Shown here one piece after another: positions 1-8,492 of a stretch of 64,000 bases of DNA. Origin of the DNA: Caryophanales bacterium UBA4682. GTDB taxonomy: Bacteria; Bacillota_I; Bacilli_A; RFN20; CAG-288. The notes beneath the pieces are model-generated. The model saw nothing but the letters and a program-made list of their open reading frames with translations, searched no databases and was not told where the DNA came from. Both the position numbers and the translations under genes were made by a program. The stretch lies in the NCBI GenBank assembly GCA_002404995.1, contig DHKY01000019.1, positions 57,578 through 121,577 on the forward strand, in the 5' to 3' direction. Every line of letters begins with the position of its first letter. Within the stretch, counting starts at the first letter, position 1.

Positions 1-140
1 ATCGTCTTCTGACCATCAAACAGAAGTCTATCCGCTACTCATCTTTTATCTAAAAGCGGTAAGAAAGACAAGTGAAAGAGGGTCAAGGACGGGCCCTGGT
101 TTCCTCTGAAGTTCATACTCATATATAAAGGAGGAAAAGT
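1..140 (+). promoter_or_regulatory. Leader of nucleoside importer operon, possibly structured
   Basis: This non-coding stretch holds two local inverted repeats: CTTCTG/CAGAAG around 6-28 and CCGCT/AGCGG around 32-58. A clear ribosome binding site, AAAGGAGG, lies near 127-134. I do not recognise a known riboswitch consensus, and the window edge may cut off the 5' part. It could be an attenuator or riboswitch controlling the importer that follows; this is a guess from position only. Confidence 0.25.
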
Positions 141-1307
141 ATGAAAAAGTCGTTCTTAATGCTCGTTGCTGGTCTTGCTTCCGTGGCACTTGTCGGTTGC
201 ACGGGAAACAACGGTTCCGGAAAGGGATCGGAAGAACAGAAAGGCAGCGAAGCCGAAATCGCTGTTGTTACGGATGTCGGTCAGTTAAGGGACGGCGGAT
301 TCAACCAGGGTACCTATGAAGGTGCCAAGGAGTATGCCAAAGCAAATGGAAAGACTTTCACTTACTATGCTCCGGAAAACGGTGCCAATGCTTCAGATGC
401 TGATCGTATGTCTGCTAGGAATCTTGCAATCCAGAACAAGGCAAAGATCATCGTTGCCCCTGGATTCCTTCAGGCTACTGCAAGGCGTACTGTTGCCAAA
501 GCCAACCCGTCTATTAAATTTGTCTTTGTCGATGGCTGGACTTTAACCGATTCGACCGATAAAGACGGCAACGATAACGGAACTCCTTTAGCCAATGTCA
601 CGGCTATTTCCTACAAAGAACAGGAATCCGGCTATAGGGCCGGCTATGCCGTTGTCAAAGACGGATACACTAAGCTCGGCGGAACTTTCGGCGGAGCTGG
701 TTCGAATCCGGCTTGCAACCGTTATGGCTATGGCTTTGCCCAGGGCGCCAATGCTGCTGCAAAGGAAAGGAACAAGACCGTCGAAAGGAAAGTCTCCTAT
801 CGTTATGGTTCCAGCTTCAATGCCTCGACAGAATTAAAGACTCAGAGGACTGGATGGTATAATTCCGGAACCGAAATCATCTTCTCTTGCGGTGGTTCTA
901 TGGTTCAGTCTGTTATCGCAGCAAGCCAGGAATTCGGCGAAGATAAGAAAATCGTCGGTGTTGATGTCGATCAGCACGGCTTATCAACCAATGTCATCAC
1001 TTCTGCTCAGAAAGGCTTAGCCGTTTCTGTTAAGCTTGCCCTTAGCGAATACTATGCCAACGAATGGGATTCCAAGCTCGGTGGAAAGACTCAGAATTTA
1101 GGTGCAGCCGAAGATGCTACCGGTCTTCCAACCAACGATGATGCTTGGCGTTTCAAGACCTTTACCAAGGCCGAATACAACACTCTCTTCGCTAGCATCA
1201 AGAACGGAACGGTTACTCCTCGTGCGGATGTTGCCGGAGACTGCAATGTCGAATCCTTCTGGTCTCAGGATTTCTTCTCCAATATCAACATCACTCTCGA
1301 TAAGTAG
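141..1307 (+). CDS. BMP-family nucleoside ABC importer, substrate-binding lipoprotein
   Basis: Extracellular lipid-anchored receptor of a BMP/Med (PnrA, NupN-like) nucleoside importer. Residues 1-20 form a lipoprotein signal ending in LVGC with Cys20 as the modified residue. The family block VTDVGQL-x-DGGFNQ lies at residues 43-55; x (codon 50) is AGG, read as Met. The start ATG follows a strong AAGGAGG. At 388 aa it is normal for the family. A hairpin terminator follows immediately, before the ATPase gene, so the receptor is probably made in excess over the membrane parts. Nucleoside specificity is inferred from the family and from deoB elsewhere in the window, not from binding residues. Confidence 0.9.
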   Translation: MKKSFLMLVAGLASVALVGCTGNNGSGKGSEEQKGSEAEIAVVTDVGQLRDGGFNQGTYEGAKEYAKANGKTFTYYAPENGANASDADRMSARNLAIQNKAKIIVAPGFLQATARRTVAKANPSIKFVFVDGWTLTDSTDKDGNDNGTPLANVTAISYKEQESGYRAGYAVVKDGYTKLGGTFGGAGSNPACNRYGYGFAQGANAAAKERNKTVERKVSYRYGSSFNASTELKTQRTGWYNSGTEIIFSCGGSMVQSVIAASQEFGEDKKIVGVDVDQHGLSTNVITSAQKGLAVSVKLALSEYYANEWDSKLGGKTQNLGAAEDATGLPTNDDAWRFKTFTKAEYNTLFASIKNGTVTPRADVAGDCNVESFWSQDFFSNINITLDK

Positions 1308-1332
1308 TTTTTCTCTCTGATTTACGTCTGCT

Positions 1333-1360
1333 AGACCCCCTGGAAACAGGGGGTCTTTAT
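1333..1360 (+). terminator. Partial terminator inside the nucleoside importer operon
   Basis: A 10-bp stem AGACCCCCTG/CAGGGGGTCT encloses a GAAA loop and is followed by a short T tract. It sits between the receptor gene and its ATPase gene, a common way to lower expression of downstream transporter subunits relative to the receptor. Confidence 0.75.
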
Positions 1361-1386
1361 CCACTTATAGAAGGGAGCTTAACTGA

Positions 1387-2967
1387 ATGGAAAACGATAA
1401 CTTTGTTATCGAAATGCGCAATATTAGCAAATCCTTTCCTGGAATCAAAGCTAACGATAACATCACACTTCAATTGAAAAAAGGCGAAATCCATGCTTTG
1501 CTCGGCGAAAACGGCGCTGGAAAATCAACTTTGAGGAGTATTCTTTTCGGACTTTATCAGCCAGATGAGGGCGAAATCCTCAAAGACGGCAAGCCTGTCC
1601 GGATCCAGAATCCAAATGATGCGACTAAGCTTGGCATAGGCAGGGTCCACCAGCATTTCAAACTAGTGGAGTGCTTTACGGTTCTCGACAATATCATTCT
1701 TGGTGCAGAAGACACCCATTTCGGATTTCTTACTAAAAAGAAAGCTGTCAAAAAAATACATAGCTTAAGGGAACGCTATGGACTTAAGGTCGATTTGAAG
1801 GCCAAAATCCGAGATATCTCCGTCGGAAGGCAGCAACGAACGGAAATCCTTAAGATGCTTTATCGTGACAACGATATCCTGATATTCGATGAACCGACCG
1901 CTGTCTTGACTCCTCAGGAAATCGAAGACCTAAGGCAGACAAGGCGCTTTAGGGCAAACGAAGGGAAATCCATTCTATTTATCTCCCATAAGCTGAACGA
2001 AATCAGGGAAGTCTCGGACCGCTGCACGATTCTGCGCAAAGGAAAGAGGATCAAGACTCTGAACACGAAGGATACCAACACGGAAGAACTTGCTTCCTTG
2101 ATGGTCGGCCGTCATGTTTCTTTCTCCGTCGATAAAGCTCCAGCCAAACCTGGTAAAACAATTTTGAAGATTGAAAACCTGACGAGGAAAAGCCAGCGTG
2201 TTCACAATAAGGAAAGCGTCAAGAATGTTTCCTTTGAAGTGCACGAAGGCGAAATCGTTACGATTGCCGGTATTGAAGGAAACGGACAGACCGATCTTGT
2301 GAATGGTATCACCGGCTTAGGAAAAGTCCATTCCGGAAAAATCATTCTCAATGGTCAGGATATTACCAATGGTACGATCCGGAACCGAATCAAGGATGGA
2401 AGGAGCCATATTCCGGAAGACCGTCAGAAATACGGACTTGTCCTGGACTTTTCCTTGGAAGAGAACAGGGTCTTAGAGCGTTACAAGGAAAAGGAATTCT
2501 CCCGCAAAGGCTGGATTGAATTCAAAAACCGCAAGAAATATTCGGATAAGATACTCGATTCCTACGATGTTCGTTCTTCGCAGGGAGGCAAGACAGTTGC
2601 CCGTTCGAGGTCCGGCGGAAACCAGCAGAAAGCGATTGTCGGACGTGAGCTAGATAAGGAACACTCCTTGCTCGTTGCTGTACAGCCGACACGCGGTTTG
2701 GATGTCGGTGCCATCGAAAGCATCCACAAACGAATTGTGGAAGATCGTGATAAAGGCCACGGTGTGCTTCTCGTTTCTCTCGAATTAGATGAAGTGAGGA
2801 ACCTATCGGATCTGATTTTCGTCAGGTACGAAGGAGAAATCGTCGGTGCTTTCCTTCCAAAGGAGACGAGTGCAGAAGAGATGGGTCTCTATAGGGCGGG
2901 CGCAAAACATAGGAGCCAAGAAGAGATGGATAAAGTAATAGCCAAGGAGGAGAGCCAGCATGACTAG
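1387..2967 (+). CDS. Nucleoside ABC importer, double ATP-binding protein (NupO-like)
   Basis: Tandem ABC ATPase of 526 aa energising the BMP-type importer on the inner membrane face. The first cassette has Walker A GENGAGKST, then LGIG-M-VHQHFKLVE (Met86 is AGG, 1642-1644), a signature ISVG-M-QQR and Walker B ILIFDEPTAVLTPQE. The second cassette has a degenerate Walker A (GIEGNGQTDL), an intact signature SGGNQQKAIVGREL and the switch region QPTRGLDVGA. This asymmetry is usual in the sugar/nucleoside ATPase family. Its 3' end overlaps the next gene by 8 nt, indicating co-translation with the permeases. Confidence 0.93.
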   Translation: MENDNFVIEMRNISKSFPGIKANDNITLQLKKGEIHALLGENGAGKSTLRSILFGLYQPDEGEILKDGKPVRIQNPNDATKLGIGRVHQHFKLVECFTVLDNIILGAEDTHFGFLTKKKAVKKIHSLRERYGLKVDLKAKIRDISVGRQQRTEILKMLYRDNDILIFDEPTAVLTPQEIEDLRQTRRFRANEGKSILFISHKLNEIREVSDRCTILRKGKRIKTLNTKDTNTEELASLMVGRHVSFSVDKAPAKPGKTILKIENLTRKSQRVHNKESVKNVSFEVHEGEIVTIAGIEGNGQTDLVNGITGLGKVHSGKIILNGQDITNGTIRNRIKDGRSHIPEDRQKYGLVLDFSLEENRVLERYKEKEFSRKGWIEFKNRKKYSDKILDSYDVRSSQGGKTVARSRSGGNQQKAIVGRELDKEHSLLVAVQPTRGLDVGAIESIHKRIVEDRDKGHGVLLVSLELDEVRNLSDLIFVRYEGEIVGAFLPKETSAEEMGLYRAGAKHRSQEEMDKVIAKEESQHD

Positions 2968-4246
2968 AATAAAAAAGTTCTTCTCCAAGCATGATTTTTC
3001 TTCGGTTGTCGCTTCTCTGATAGCAATTGCAGCAGGTTTGATTCTCGGTATTATCCTTCTCGCGGCTACCTCTGCAGTTCCGGGAACGGATTTTCCAAAA
3101 GGTATCAAACTCTTGTTCCAGGGACCCTTTACGACTGGAATCCAATCGGTCGGAAACAGGATCTTCTATTGCGTTCCTTTGATTTTCACCGGTTTAAGTG
3201 TTGCCGTTGCTTATAAAACCGGTCTGTTCAATATCGGTGCTCCGGGCCAGTTCTTGATGGGAATCAGGGTTTCCCTGCTGGTTGCCTTGAACATCAACAG
3301 CATCGGGAAACCGGTTCAGGGCGTCTTTGTCTGGATTCTTGCTTTAATTGCCGGCAGGCTTGCCGGTGCTCTCTGGGGCCTCATTCCAGGTGCTTTGAAG
3401 GCAACGTTAGGAATCAATGAAGTCATCATCTGCATTAGGACGAACTGGATTGCTGCCAACAGGTTCTCCTGGGTCTTTGAGCCAAGGACTTACCTTCATG
3501 GAACTGGAACCGGCAAATCCGGATATTTGATTAAGACTTCTGTAACCGGAAACGGAACCCCGTCTTGGGGCTTTGGCAAACTCACGGACAATTCGAGGTT
3601 GGATTGCTCGATTGTGATTGCCGGCGTGATTGCCATTCTTTTATGGCTTTTCAGGAACAAGACTTCCCTTGGCTATTCTAGGCGTGCCTGTGGTCTGAAC
3701 AAATTCTCTGCCAAGTACGCTGGAAGGAAAGAAAAGAAAAATATCAGGCTGGCTAGGGCACTTGCCGGAGGCTTAGCTGCCCTTGGAGGATGCTTCAATT
3801 ATCTCAACCCCGCAAGGGAAATCAAATTCGATAGCGCCTATGCTTCTCTTCCAAGCTATGGTTTTGATGGCATTCCCGCTGCCCTATTGGCTAACTGCAA
3901 CCCGATTGGGGTGCTCTTTGCTTCCCTCTTCAGGCGTTATCTATCTTCTTCCGGCACTGCTTTGGGTGCGGCTCACTATAACAAATACTATGCCGACAGG
4001 ATTATTGCTGTCATCATCTACAGGTCTGGCTTCTCCCGCTTCTTCATCGAAATCTATCGCAGCTTTAAACAAAAGAAATCGAATTCTATGAGCAAAAAAC
4101 TCTTCGGTATGCTTACCGAAGGACTCCTTCTTACGACCCTGCCTGCACCAGATGGCTTAAGGCGGGTCGAAACAGGAGAAACCGTTGAGGATTCAAAGAA
4201 TGAAGAAGCCATTGTTTCTGAAGAAAAAGAAGGGGAGGTGAAATAG
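2960..4246 (+). CDS. Nucleoside ABC importer, permease subunit 1 (NupP-like)
   Basis: Polytopic membrane protein of the BPD_transp_2 family, 428 aa, with many hydrophobic segments between residues 15 and 350 and the family block YKTGLFNIGAPGQF near residue 81. The start is supported by AAGGAGGAGAG just upstream, inside the ATPase gene. A charged, Glu/Lys-rich tail of about 60 residues follows the last membrane segment and is longer than in typical homologues; its role is unknown. It pairs with the next permease to form the channel. Confidence 0.9.
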   Translation: MTRIKKFFSKHDFSSVVASLIAIAAGLILGIILLAATSAVPGTDFPKGIKLLFQGPFTTGIQSVGNRIFYCVPLIFTGLSVAVAYKTGLFNIGAPGQFLMGIRVSLLVALNINSIGKPVQGVFVWILALIAGRLAGALWGLIPGALKATLGINEVIICIRTNWIAANRFSWVFEPRTYLHGTGTGKSGYLIKTSVTGNGTPSWGFGKLTDNSRLDCSIVIAGVIAILLWLFRNKTSLGYSRRACGLNKFSAKYAGRKEKKNIRLARALAGGLAALGGCFNYLNPAREIKFDSAYASLPSYGFDGIPAALLANCNPIGVLFASLFRRYLSSSGTALGAAHYNKYYADRIIAVIIYRSGFSRFFIEIYRSFKQKKSNSMSKKLFGMLTEGLLLTTLPAPDGLRRVETGETVEDSKNEEAIVSEEKEGEVK

Positions 4247-4247
4247 A

Positions 4248-5243
4248 ATGTCTGGCGCAGATTTAACGGTATTCGTTTTCCAACAGGCTCTCTTAAGGAC
4301 TATTCCTCTTCTTATCGTTGCTTTAGGCGGCGTCTTTTCCGAACGGAGCGGTATTATCAATCTTGCCTTGGATGGCGAAAGGATCTTCGGAGCCTTCGCT
4401 GGTGCTGTCTTTGTAAAACTCAGGGTTGAAAAAGCCGGATGGGCCGGTACAAGTCAGGCTCTTTTCCTCCTTGGCAGGTTGATATCTGCTGTGTCCGGCG
4501 CTATCAGGTCCTTGCTTCTTTCTTTTGCCGCTATCAAAAGGAAAGCGGATCAGACCATTGTCGGAACTTCTCTGAATAGGTTGGCTCCGGCTATTGTCTC
4601 GGCTTTCGGTCTTGTTTTCTTCTCCCAGGAAAAAATTGTCTCCGGTGGCAGCTTCTCCATCCGCCGCTCGAGGTATCCCGAGGCTTTCCAGTCGAGGAGG
4701 AAAAACAGCCGTTTTCTCTCCTTCTTCTTCGACAAGATCTATATTTCGACTTATATTGTCATCCTTCTCTTCATTCTTCTTTCTATCTGGCTTTACAAGA
4801 CGAAAACCGGAACCCATTTACGGGCTTGCGGCGAAAATCCGCAGGCTGCCGATTCGGTCGGTATCAACGTTTACAAGAGGCGCTACTTAGGTTCGACGAT
4901 TTCCGGTGCACTAGCTGGTTTAGGCGGTTTTGTCTATATTGCCACGGTTTCGGCCACCACTGCGGATAGTACCGTCAACGGCCTTGGTTTCTTGGCCTTA
5001 GCCATCAGGATCTTCGGCAACTGGAATCCGGCATTGATTGCTCTTGGCGCATTCTTCTTCGGATTCCTGAAATCTTTAGGCGTTTTAGCTCCAAGGATTC
5101 CTTTCAGGGCTCAGTGGAAACTTCCGATGTACTTCTACAATATCGTCCCCTATGTCATTGTTATCTTAGTCCTGATTCTCTTCCATGGAAAATCCGGGTG
5201 TCCGAAAGCCGAAGGTATTCCTTACGATAAGGGACAACGATAG
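4248..5243 (+). CDS. Nucleoside ABC importer, permease subunit 2 (NupQ-like)
   Basis: Second BPD_transp_2 permease, 331 aa, starting two bases after the previous stop with GGGGAGGTG as ribosome binding site. The conserved N-terminal block GGVFSERSGIINLALDG near residues 27-43 and the later LRACGENPQAADSVGINV block are typical of this subunit. It completes the receptor, ATPase, permease, permease order known for BMP systems. A strong terminator closes the operon. Confidence 0.9.
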   Translation: MSGADLTVFVFQQALLRTIPLLIVALGGVFSERSGIINLALDGERIFGAFAGAVFVKLRVEKAGWAGTSQALFLLGRLISAVSGAIRSLLLSFAAIKRKADQTIVGTSLNRLAPAIVSAFGLVFFSQEKIVSGGSFSIRRSRYPEAFQSRRKNSRFLSFFFDKIYISTYIVILLFILLSIWLYKTKTGTHLRACGENPQAADSVGINVYKRRYLGSTISGALAGLGGFVYIATVSATTADSTVNGLGFLALAIRIFGNWNPALIALGAFFFGFLKSLGVLAPRIPFRAQWKLPMYFYNIVPYVIVILVLILFHGKSGCPKAEGIPYDKGQR

Positions 5244-5265
5244 AAAATTGTTTTTTAACAAGAAA

Positions 5266-5292
5266 GGCCGGCGAAAGCCGGTCTTTTCATTT
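5266..5292 (+). terminator. Operon terminator after the nucleoside importer
   Basis: Stem GGCCGGC/GCCGGTC with a GAAA loop, followed by TTTT and a further T run; a rho-independent terminator placed directly after the second permease. Confidence 0.85.
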
Positions 5293-5375
5293 TTTTAAAA
5301 TGTAAAGGCTTTTGTTGATGAATTCTATTGTAAATCTTTTTATTTTGTTAAATCAGAAGGATTTATTTAAATAAT

Positions 5376-5389
5376 TGTAAGCGATTACA
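5376..5389 (+). promoter_or_regulatory. Consensus cre (CcpA) site upstream of the ferric-type importer
   Basis: TGTAAGCGATTACA matches the CcpA operator consensus TGWAANCGNTNWCA at every defined position and is a TGTAA/TTACA dyad. It ends 8 bp before a good -35 box, so it could act as repressor or activator site. CcpA itself is not in this window. Confidence 0.6.
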
Positions 5390-5397
5390 GAAAATTC

Positions 5398-5426
5398 TTT
5401 ACATTTGAAATCTGCAATTATAAAAT
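5398..5426 (+). promoter_or_regulatory. Sigma-A-type promoter of the ferric-type importer
   Basis: TTTACA (5398-5403), 17-bp spacer, TAAAAT (5421-5426). It lies in a 210-bp AT-rich gap and is followed by AAAGGAGAG and the start codon at 5456. Confidence 0.65.
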
Positions 5427-5455
5427 AGGGTATCTCAAAAAGGAGAGATAACAAA

Positions 5456-6550
5456 ATGAAACGTAAGTTAGTCAGTATGTTGTCGTTATTGTTTGTTGTT
5501 GGCATGGTCGGATGCAAAAAGACAGATAATTCTAAGCAGGAGCTGAATCTGTTAGCTGGTTGTGAAGAACCCTATAGGAATGCAGTCGCTGATGCTTTTG
5601 CGAAAAAGTACAATGTTACGGTCAATCGTATCCGTAAATCCTCTGGTGAAATTCAGTCCCAGATTGAAAACGAAAATGGTAATCCTTCCTGTGATGTCAT
5701 TTTTGGCGGAACGACCGATCCATACAATGCTTTAAAGAGCGAAGGTCTTCTTGCCAAGTACAAATCTGCCAATGATGATCAGATTGAAGACGAACATTTC
5801 AAGGATCCGGATAATTATTGGTATGGTATTTACAAAGGAATCTTGGGCTTCAGGTGGAACAAGGACAAATTAGCTGAATTAGGTTTAACCGCTCCATCTA
5901 CTTGGGACGACTTGATTAAGCCAGAGTATTCCAAATACGTCACTTGGTCTCACCCGGAAACGGCTGGTACTGCTAAACTAGTTATCAACACGATTGTCCA
6001 GAAGAAAGCCGCTGGCAAGAAAGTCACATACAAGAACGATGACGGCGAAGATGCCGAAGCTTATGACGATAGCGCAGCCAGGGAATATTTCAAGGCATTA
6101 GATAAGAATACGGTCAATTACACAAAATCTGGTTCTGGTGCTTCTAAGATGGTCGGTACCGGCGAATGTGTTATCGGCGTTGGCTTCTTACACGATGTCA
6201 TCTACCAAATTGTCGACAAGAAATACACGACAATCGGAAGGTGTGCTCCGAGCGATGGAACTTCCTTTGAAGTCGGTGCTACTGCTATCGTCAAAGGTGC
6301 CAAAAATAGGGATTTAGCTAAGAAATTCATTGATTTTGCCACTTCTCCGGAATGTGTTGAACTGGGCGCTCAGAACGGCTCATATCAGTTCCTTGTTCTG
6401 AAGAATGCAAAGCAGCCGCAGGCAGCTATTGATGCTGGCATGGATAAAGTTGTCACCATGGATTATGATTTTGCGGATGCCAAAGTCAATACAGCACACT
6501 ATGTTGCCGATTGGAAGAAAGCAGTTAATGTCGCAGCTCCTACCAAATAG
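5456..6550 (+). CDS. Ferric-type ABC importer, substrate-binding lipoprotein
   Basis: Solute-binding protein of family 1 resembling FbpA/AfuA/FutA and the related aminoethylphosphonate receptors, 364 aa. A lipoprotein signal ends in MVGC (Cys20). The pattern IRKSSGEIQSQIENE then CDVIFGGTTDPYNALKSEGLL near residues 60-100 matches the ferric-binding group. It is followed by a fused permease and an ATPase, the usual FbpABC order. Iron is the most likely cargo, but phosphonate or another anion cannot be excluded from sequence alone. A terminator stem follows directly. Confidence 0.82.
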   Translation: MKRKLVSMLSLLFVVGMVGCKKTDNSKQELNLLAGCEEPYRNAVADAFAKKYNVTVNRIRKSSGEIQSQIENENGNPSCDVIFGGTTDPYNALKSEGLLAKYKSANDDQIEDEHFKDPDNYWYGIYKGILGFRWNKDKLAELGLTAPSTWDDLIKPEYSKYVTWSHPETAGTAKLVINTIVQKKAAGKKVTYKNDDGEDAEAYDDSAAREYFKALDKNTVNYTKSGSGASKMVGTGECVIGVGFLHDVIYQIVDKKYTTIGRCAPSDGTSFEVGATAIVKGAKNRDLAKKFIDFATSPECVELGAQNGSYQFLVLKNAKQPQAAIDAGMDKVVTMDYDFADAKVNTAHYVADWKKAVNVAAPTK

Positions 6551-6570
6551 GCATTAATATTTGAACTCCT

Positions 6571-6602
6571 TTGAGGGGAGCAAAATGCTCCCCTCAATTT
6601 TA
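6571..6602 (+). terminator. Partial terminator between receptor and permease genes
   Basis: A 12-bp stem TTGAGGGGAGCA/TGCTCCCCTCAA with AAA loop followed by TTTTA. As in the nucleoside importer, it separates the abundant receptor from the membrane subunits. Confidence 0.8.
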
Positions 6603-6638
6603 TTAAAGAAGTACTTCGACTGTACAGAAAGGGGTAAT

Positions 6639-8489
6639 ATGGAAAACGTAGTTGATCCTAAAGCCTTAAAAGCACAGCAGAAAGAAAACCGGAAACGAGC
6701 AAGGAAAAGCCGGCGTCAGGGAAAAATCCTGGATGCCAAAAAACTGAGGAAAGAACCTTTCACCATTTCCATAATCTTATTATTGACAGTTGTCCTTCTT
6801 CTATTCGTCATCTATCCTCTTGTTATGGTTCTTGCAAAAGGTTTTTCGACTCGGGCTTATTATGAAGTTGATGGAGTAAAGGAATACCATGACGTCTTCT
6901 CGCTGAATGCCTTCCGTTATCTTGTCACGGACCAATACTGGAGACCTCTGCTGAATTCCTTGTTCATTGGATTCATTGTTGCTTTTTTTGCGACTTTGAT
7001 TGGTCTGCTTTTTGCCTATGTTGAAGTCTATGTAAAATTCAAAACAAAAGTTGTCACAGGTCTTTTCAAAGTCGTATCTCTTCTACCGACAATTTCTCCA
7101 CCGTTTCTTGTTGCTATTGCCAGGTATAGGCTTTTCGGAAACAATGGTCTTATCACAAACGGAATCTTCCATAGGGCTGTTAGTAAACTCGCTGGCTTTA
7201 GCGGTATCTGCATAGTAGAAATCATTACTTTCTTCCCGACAGCTTATTTAAGGCTTCGAGCTTTGCTTAAGAACATCGATCCTTCCTTAGAAGAAGCAGC
7301 CCGGGACAGGGGGGCCGGACGGGGAAAAGTCTTCCGAACTGTCACCCTTCCGCTAATGCTTCCAGGATTGGGGAATGCTTTCCTTGTATCTAGGATTGAA
7401 TCACTGGCGGATTTTGCTAATCCGTTCATTATCGGCGGAAACGTTGATACAAGGTCGACAAAAATCTATAACACCTACAGGGGTGGAAACGGTGTTTATG
7501 CCCGTTACCGCGCTGCTGCCATGGCAGTCGTCCTTCTTTGCATCTCTAGGTTCTTCTATCTTATTCAGAAATACTGCATTGAACGGAAGTCCTATGCCAC
7601 ATTGTCTGGAAAGGCTACAAGAGCCCGTATCAGGATTGAAGATCGTAATGTCGTTCGTCCGCTCGGAATACTCTGCGGTGGTGTCTCTATCTTTGTTATT
7701 CTTCTCTATGCTCTCGTCTTTATCTGTACATTCTGGCGGAACAGGGATATCAAACATCTTGTCTGGACTACTGCAAACTGGGTTGAAATCGGCGGAAAAA
7801 TGTTCGGAGGCAAGAGCAATTCCTTGTGGAATACAGTCTGGTCTTCCGCACTTGCCGCTGTTATAACCGCCTTCCTTTCCATGCTGATAGCCTTCCTAAT
7901 GGTCAAGAAACGCTTCCCAGGAAAAGGGGCTATGGAATTCACTTCCAGGCTTGCTAGGGCCGTTCCTGGTACAGTCCTCGGTATCGGATTCGCACTTGGC
8001 TTCGTCAAAGGTCTCTTCGGTTCAGGATTCAGGATTGGGCTTTATGGCTCCAGGGCTATGATCGTGATCATCTTCATTGTCCGTTCTCTCCCGATTGGTG
8101 TCCGTTCCGGTGTTACTGCCTTGAACCAGATTGATAAGTCAATTGAGGAGTCTGCAGCCGATAGGGGTGCCGGATCTGGCAAGATCTTTGCAACTGTTAC
8201 CGTTCCGCTAATCAAAGATTCCCTCTTCTCCTCTTTGGTTACCTCCTTTGTCCGTTCAAGGACTGCAATTTCTGCTGTTATTGTTGTTTCGACTGCGAAG
8301 ACCACTCTTGTCACCTATGAAAGGAACGAATTGGCTGGAAAAGGCGCCTATGAACAAGCTGCCGTTTATGCGACTGTCATGGTCATTATCGCCGGACTCG
8401 CTGTCGGATTAAGGAACCTTTTCATCAAGTTCTTCGGAACCAGCCGCGTCCGGAAAGAAAAACCGGTTTCCCCGGTGAAAGGAAAGTAA
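6639..8489 (+). CDS. Ferric-type ABC importer, fused double permease
   Basis: One 616-aa chain carrying two BPD_transp_1 permease domains (FbpB/ThiP type). Each half has an EAA loop contacting the ATPase: EEAARD-M-GAG and EESAAD-M-GAG, where the Met is an AGG codon. I place the start at ATG 6639, preceded by AAAGGGG; an upstream ATG at 6561 would put the terminator stem inside the coding region. The first about 50 residues are cytoplasmic and very basic. It ends three bases before the ATPase gene. Confidence 0.87.
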   Translation: MENVVDPKALKAQQKENRKRARKSRRQGKILDAKKLRKEPFTISIILLLTVVLLLFVIYPLVMVLAKGFSTRAYYEVDGVKEYHDVFSLNAFRYLVTDQYWRPLLNSLFIGFIVAFFATLIGLLFAYVEVYVKFKTKVVTGLFKVVSLLPTISPPFLVAIARYRLFGNNGLITNGIFHRAVSKLAGFSGICIVEIITFFPTAYLRLRALLKNIDPSLEEAARDRGAGRGKVFRTVTLPLMLPGLGNAFLVSRIESLADFANPFIIGGNVDTRSTKIYNTYRGGNGVYARYRAAAMAVVLLCISRFFYLIQKYCIERKSYATLSGKATRARIRIEDRNVVRPLGILCGGVSIFVILLYALVFICTFWRNRDIKHLVWTTANWVEIGGKMFGGKSNSLWNTVWSSALAAVITAFLSMLIAFLMVKKRFPGKGAMEFTSRLARAVPGTVLGIGFALGFVKGLFGSGFRIGLYGSRAMIVIIFIVRSLPIGVRSGVTALNQIDKSIEESAADRGAGSGKIFATVTVPLIKDSLFSSLVTSFVRSRTAISAVIVVSTAKTTLVTYERNELAGKGAYEQAAVYATVMVIIAGLAVGLRNLFIKFFGTSRVRKEKPVSPVKGK

Positions 8490-8492
8490 ACT

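Noticed and set aside
6561..6638. Upstream ATG at 6561 as start of the fused permease
   Set aside because: It would place a strong terminator hairpin inside the coding region; ATG 6639 has AAAGGGG in front and fits the family.
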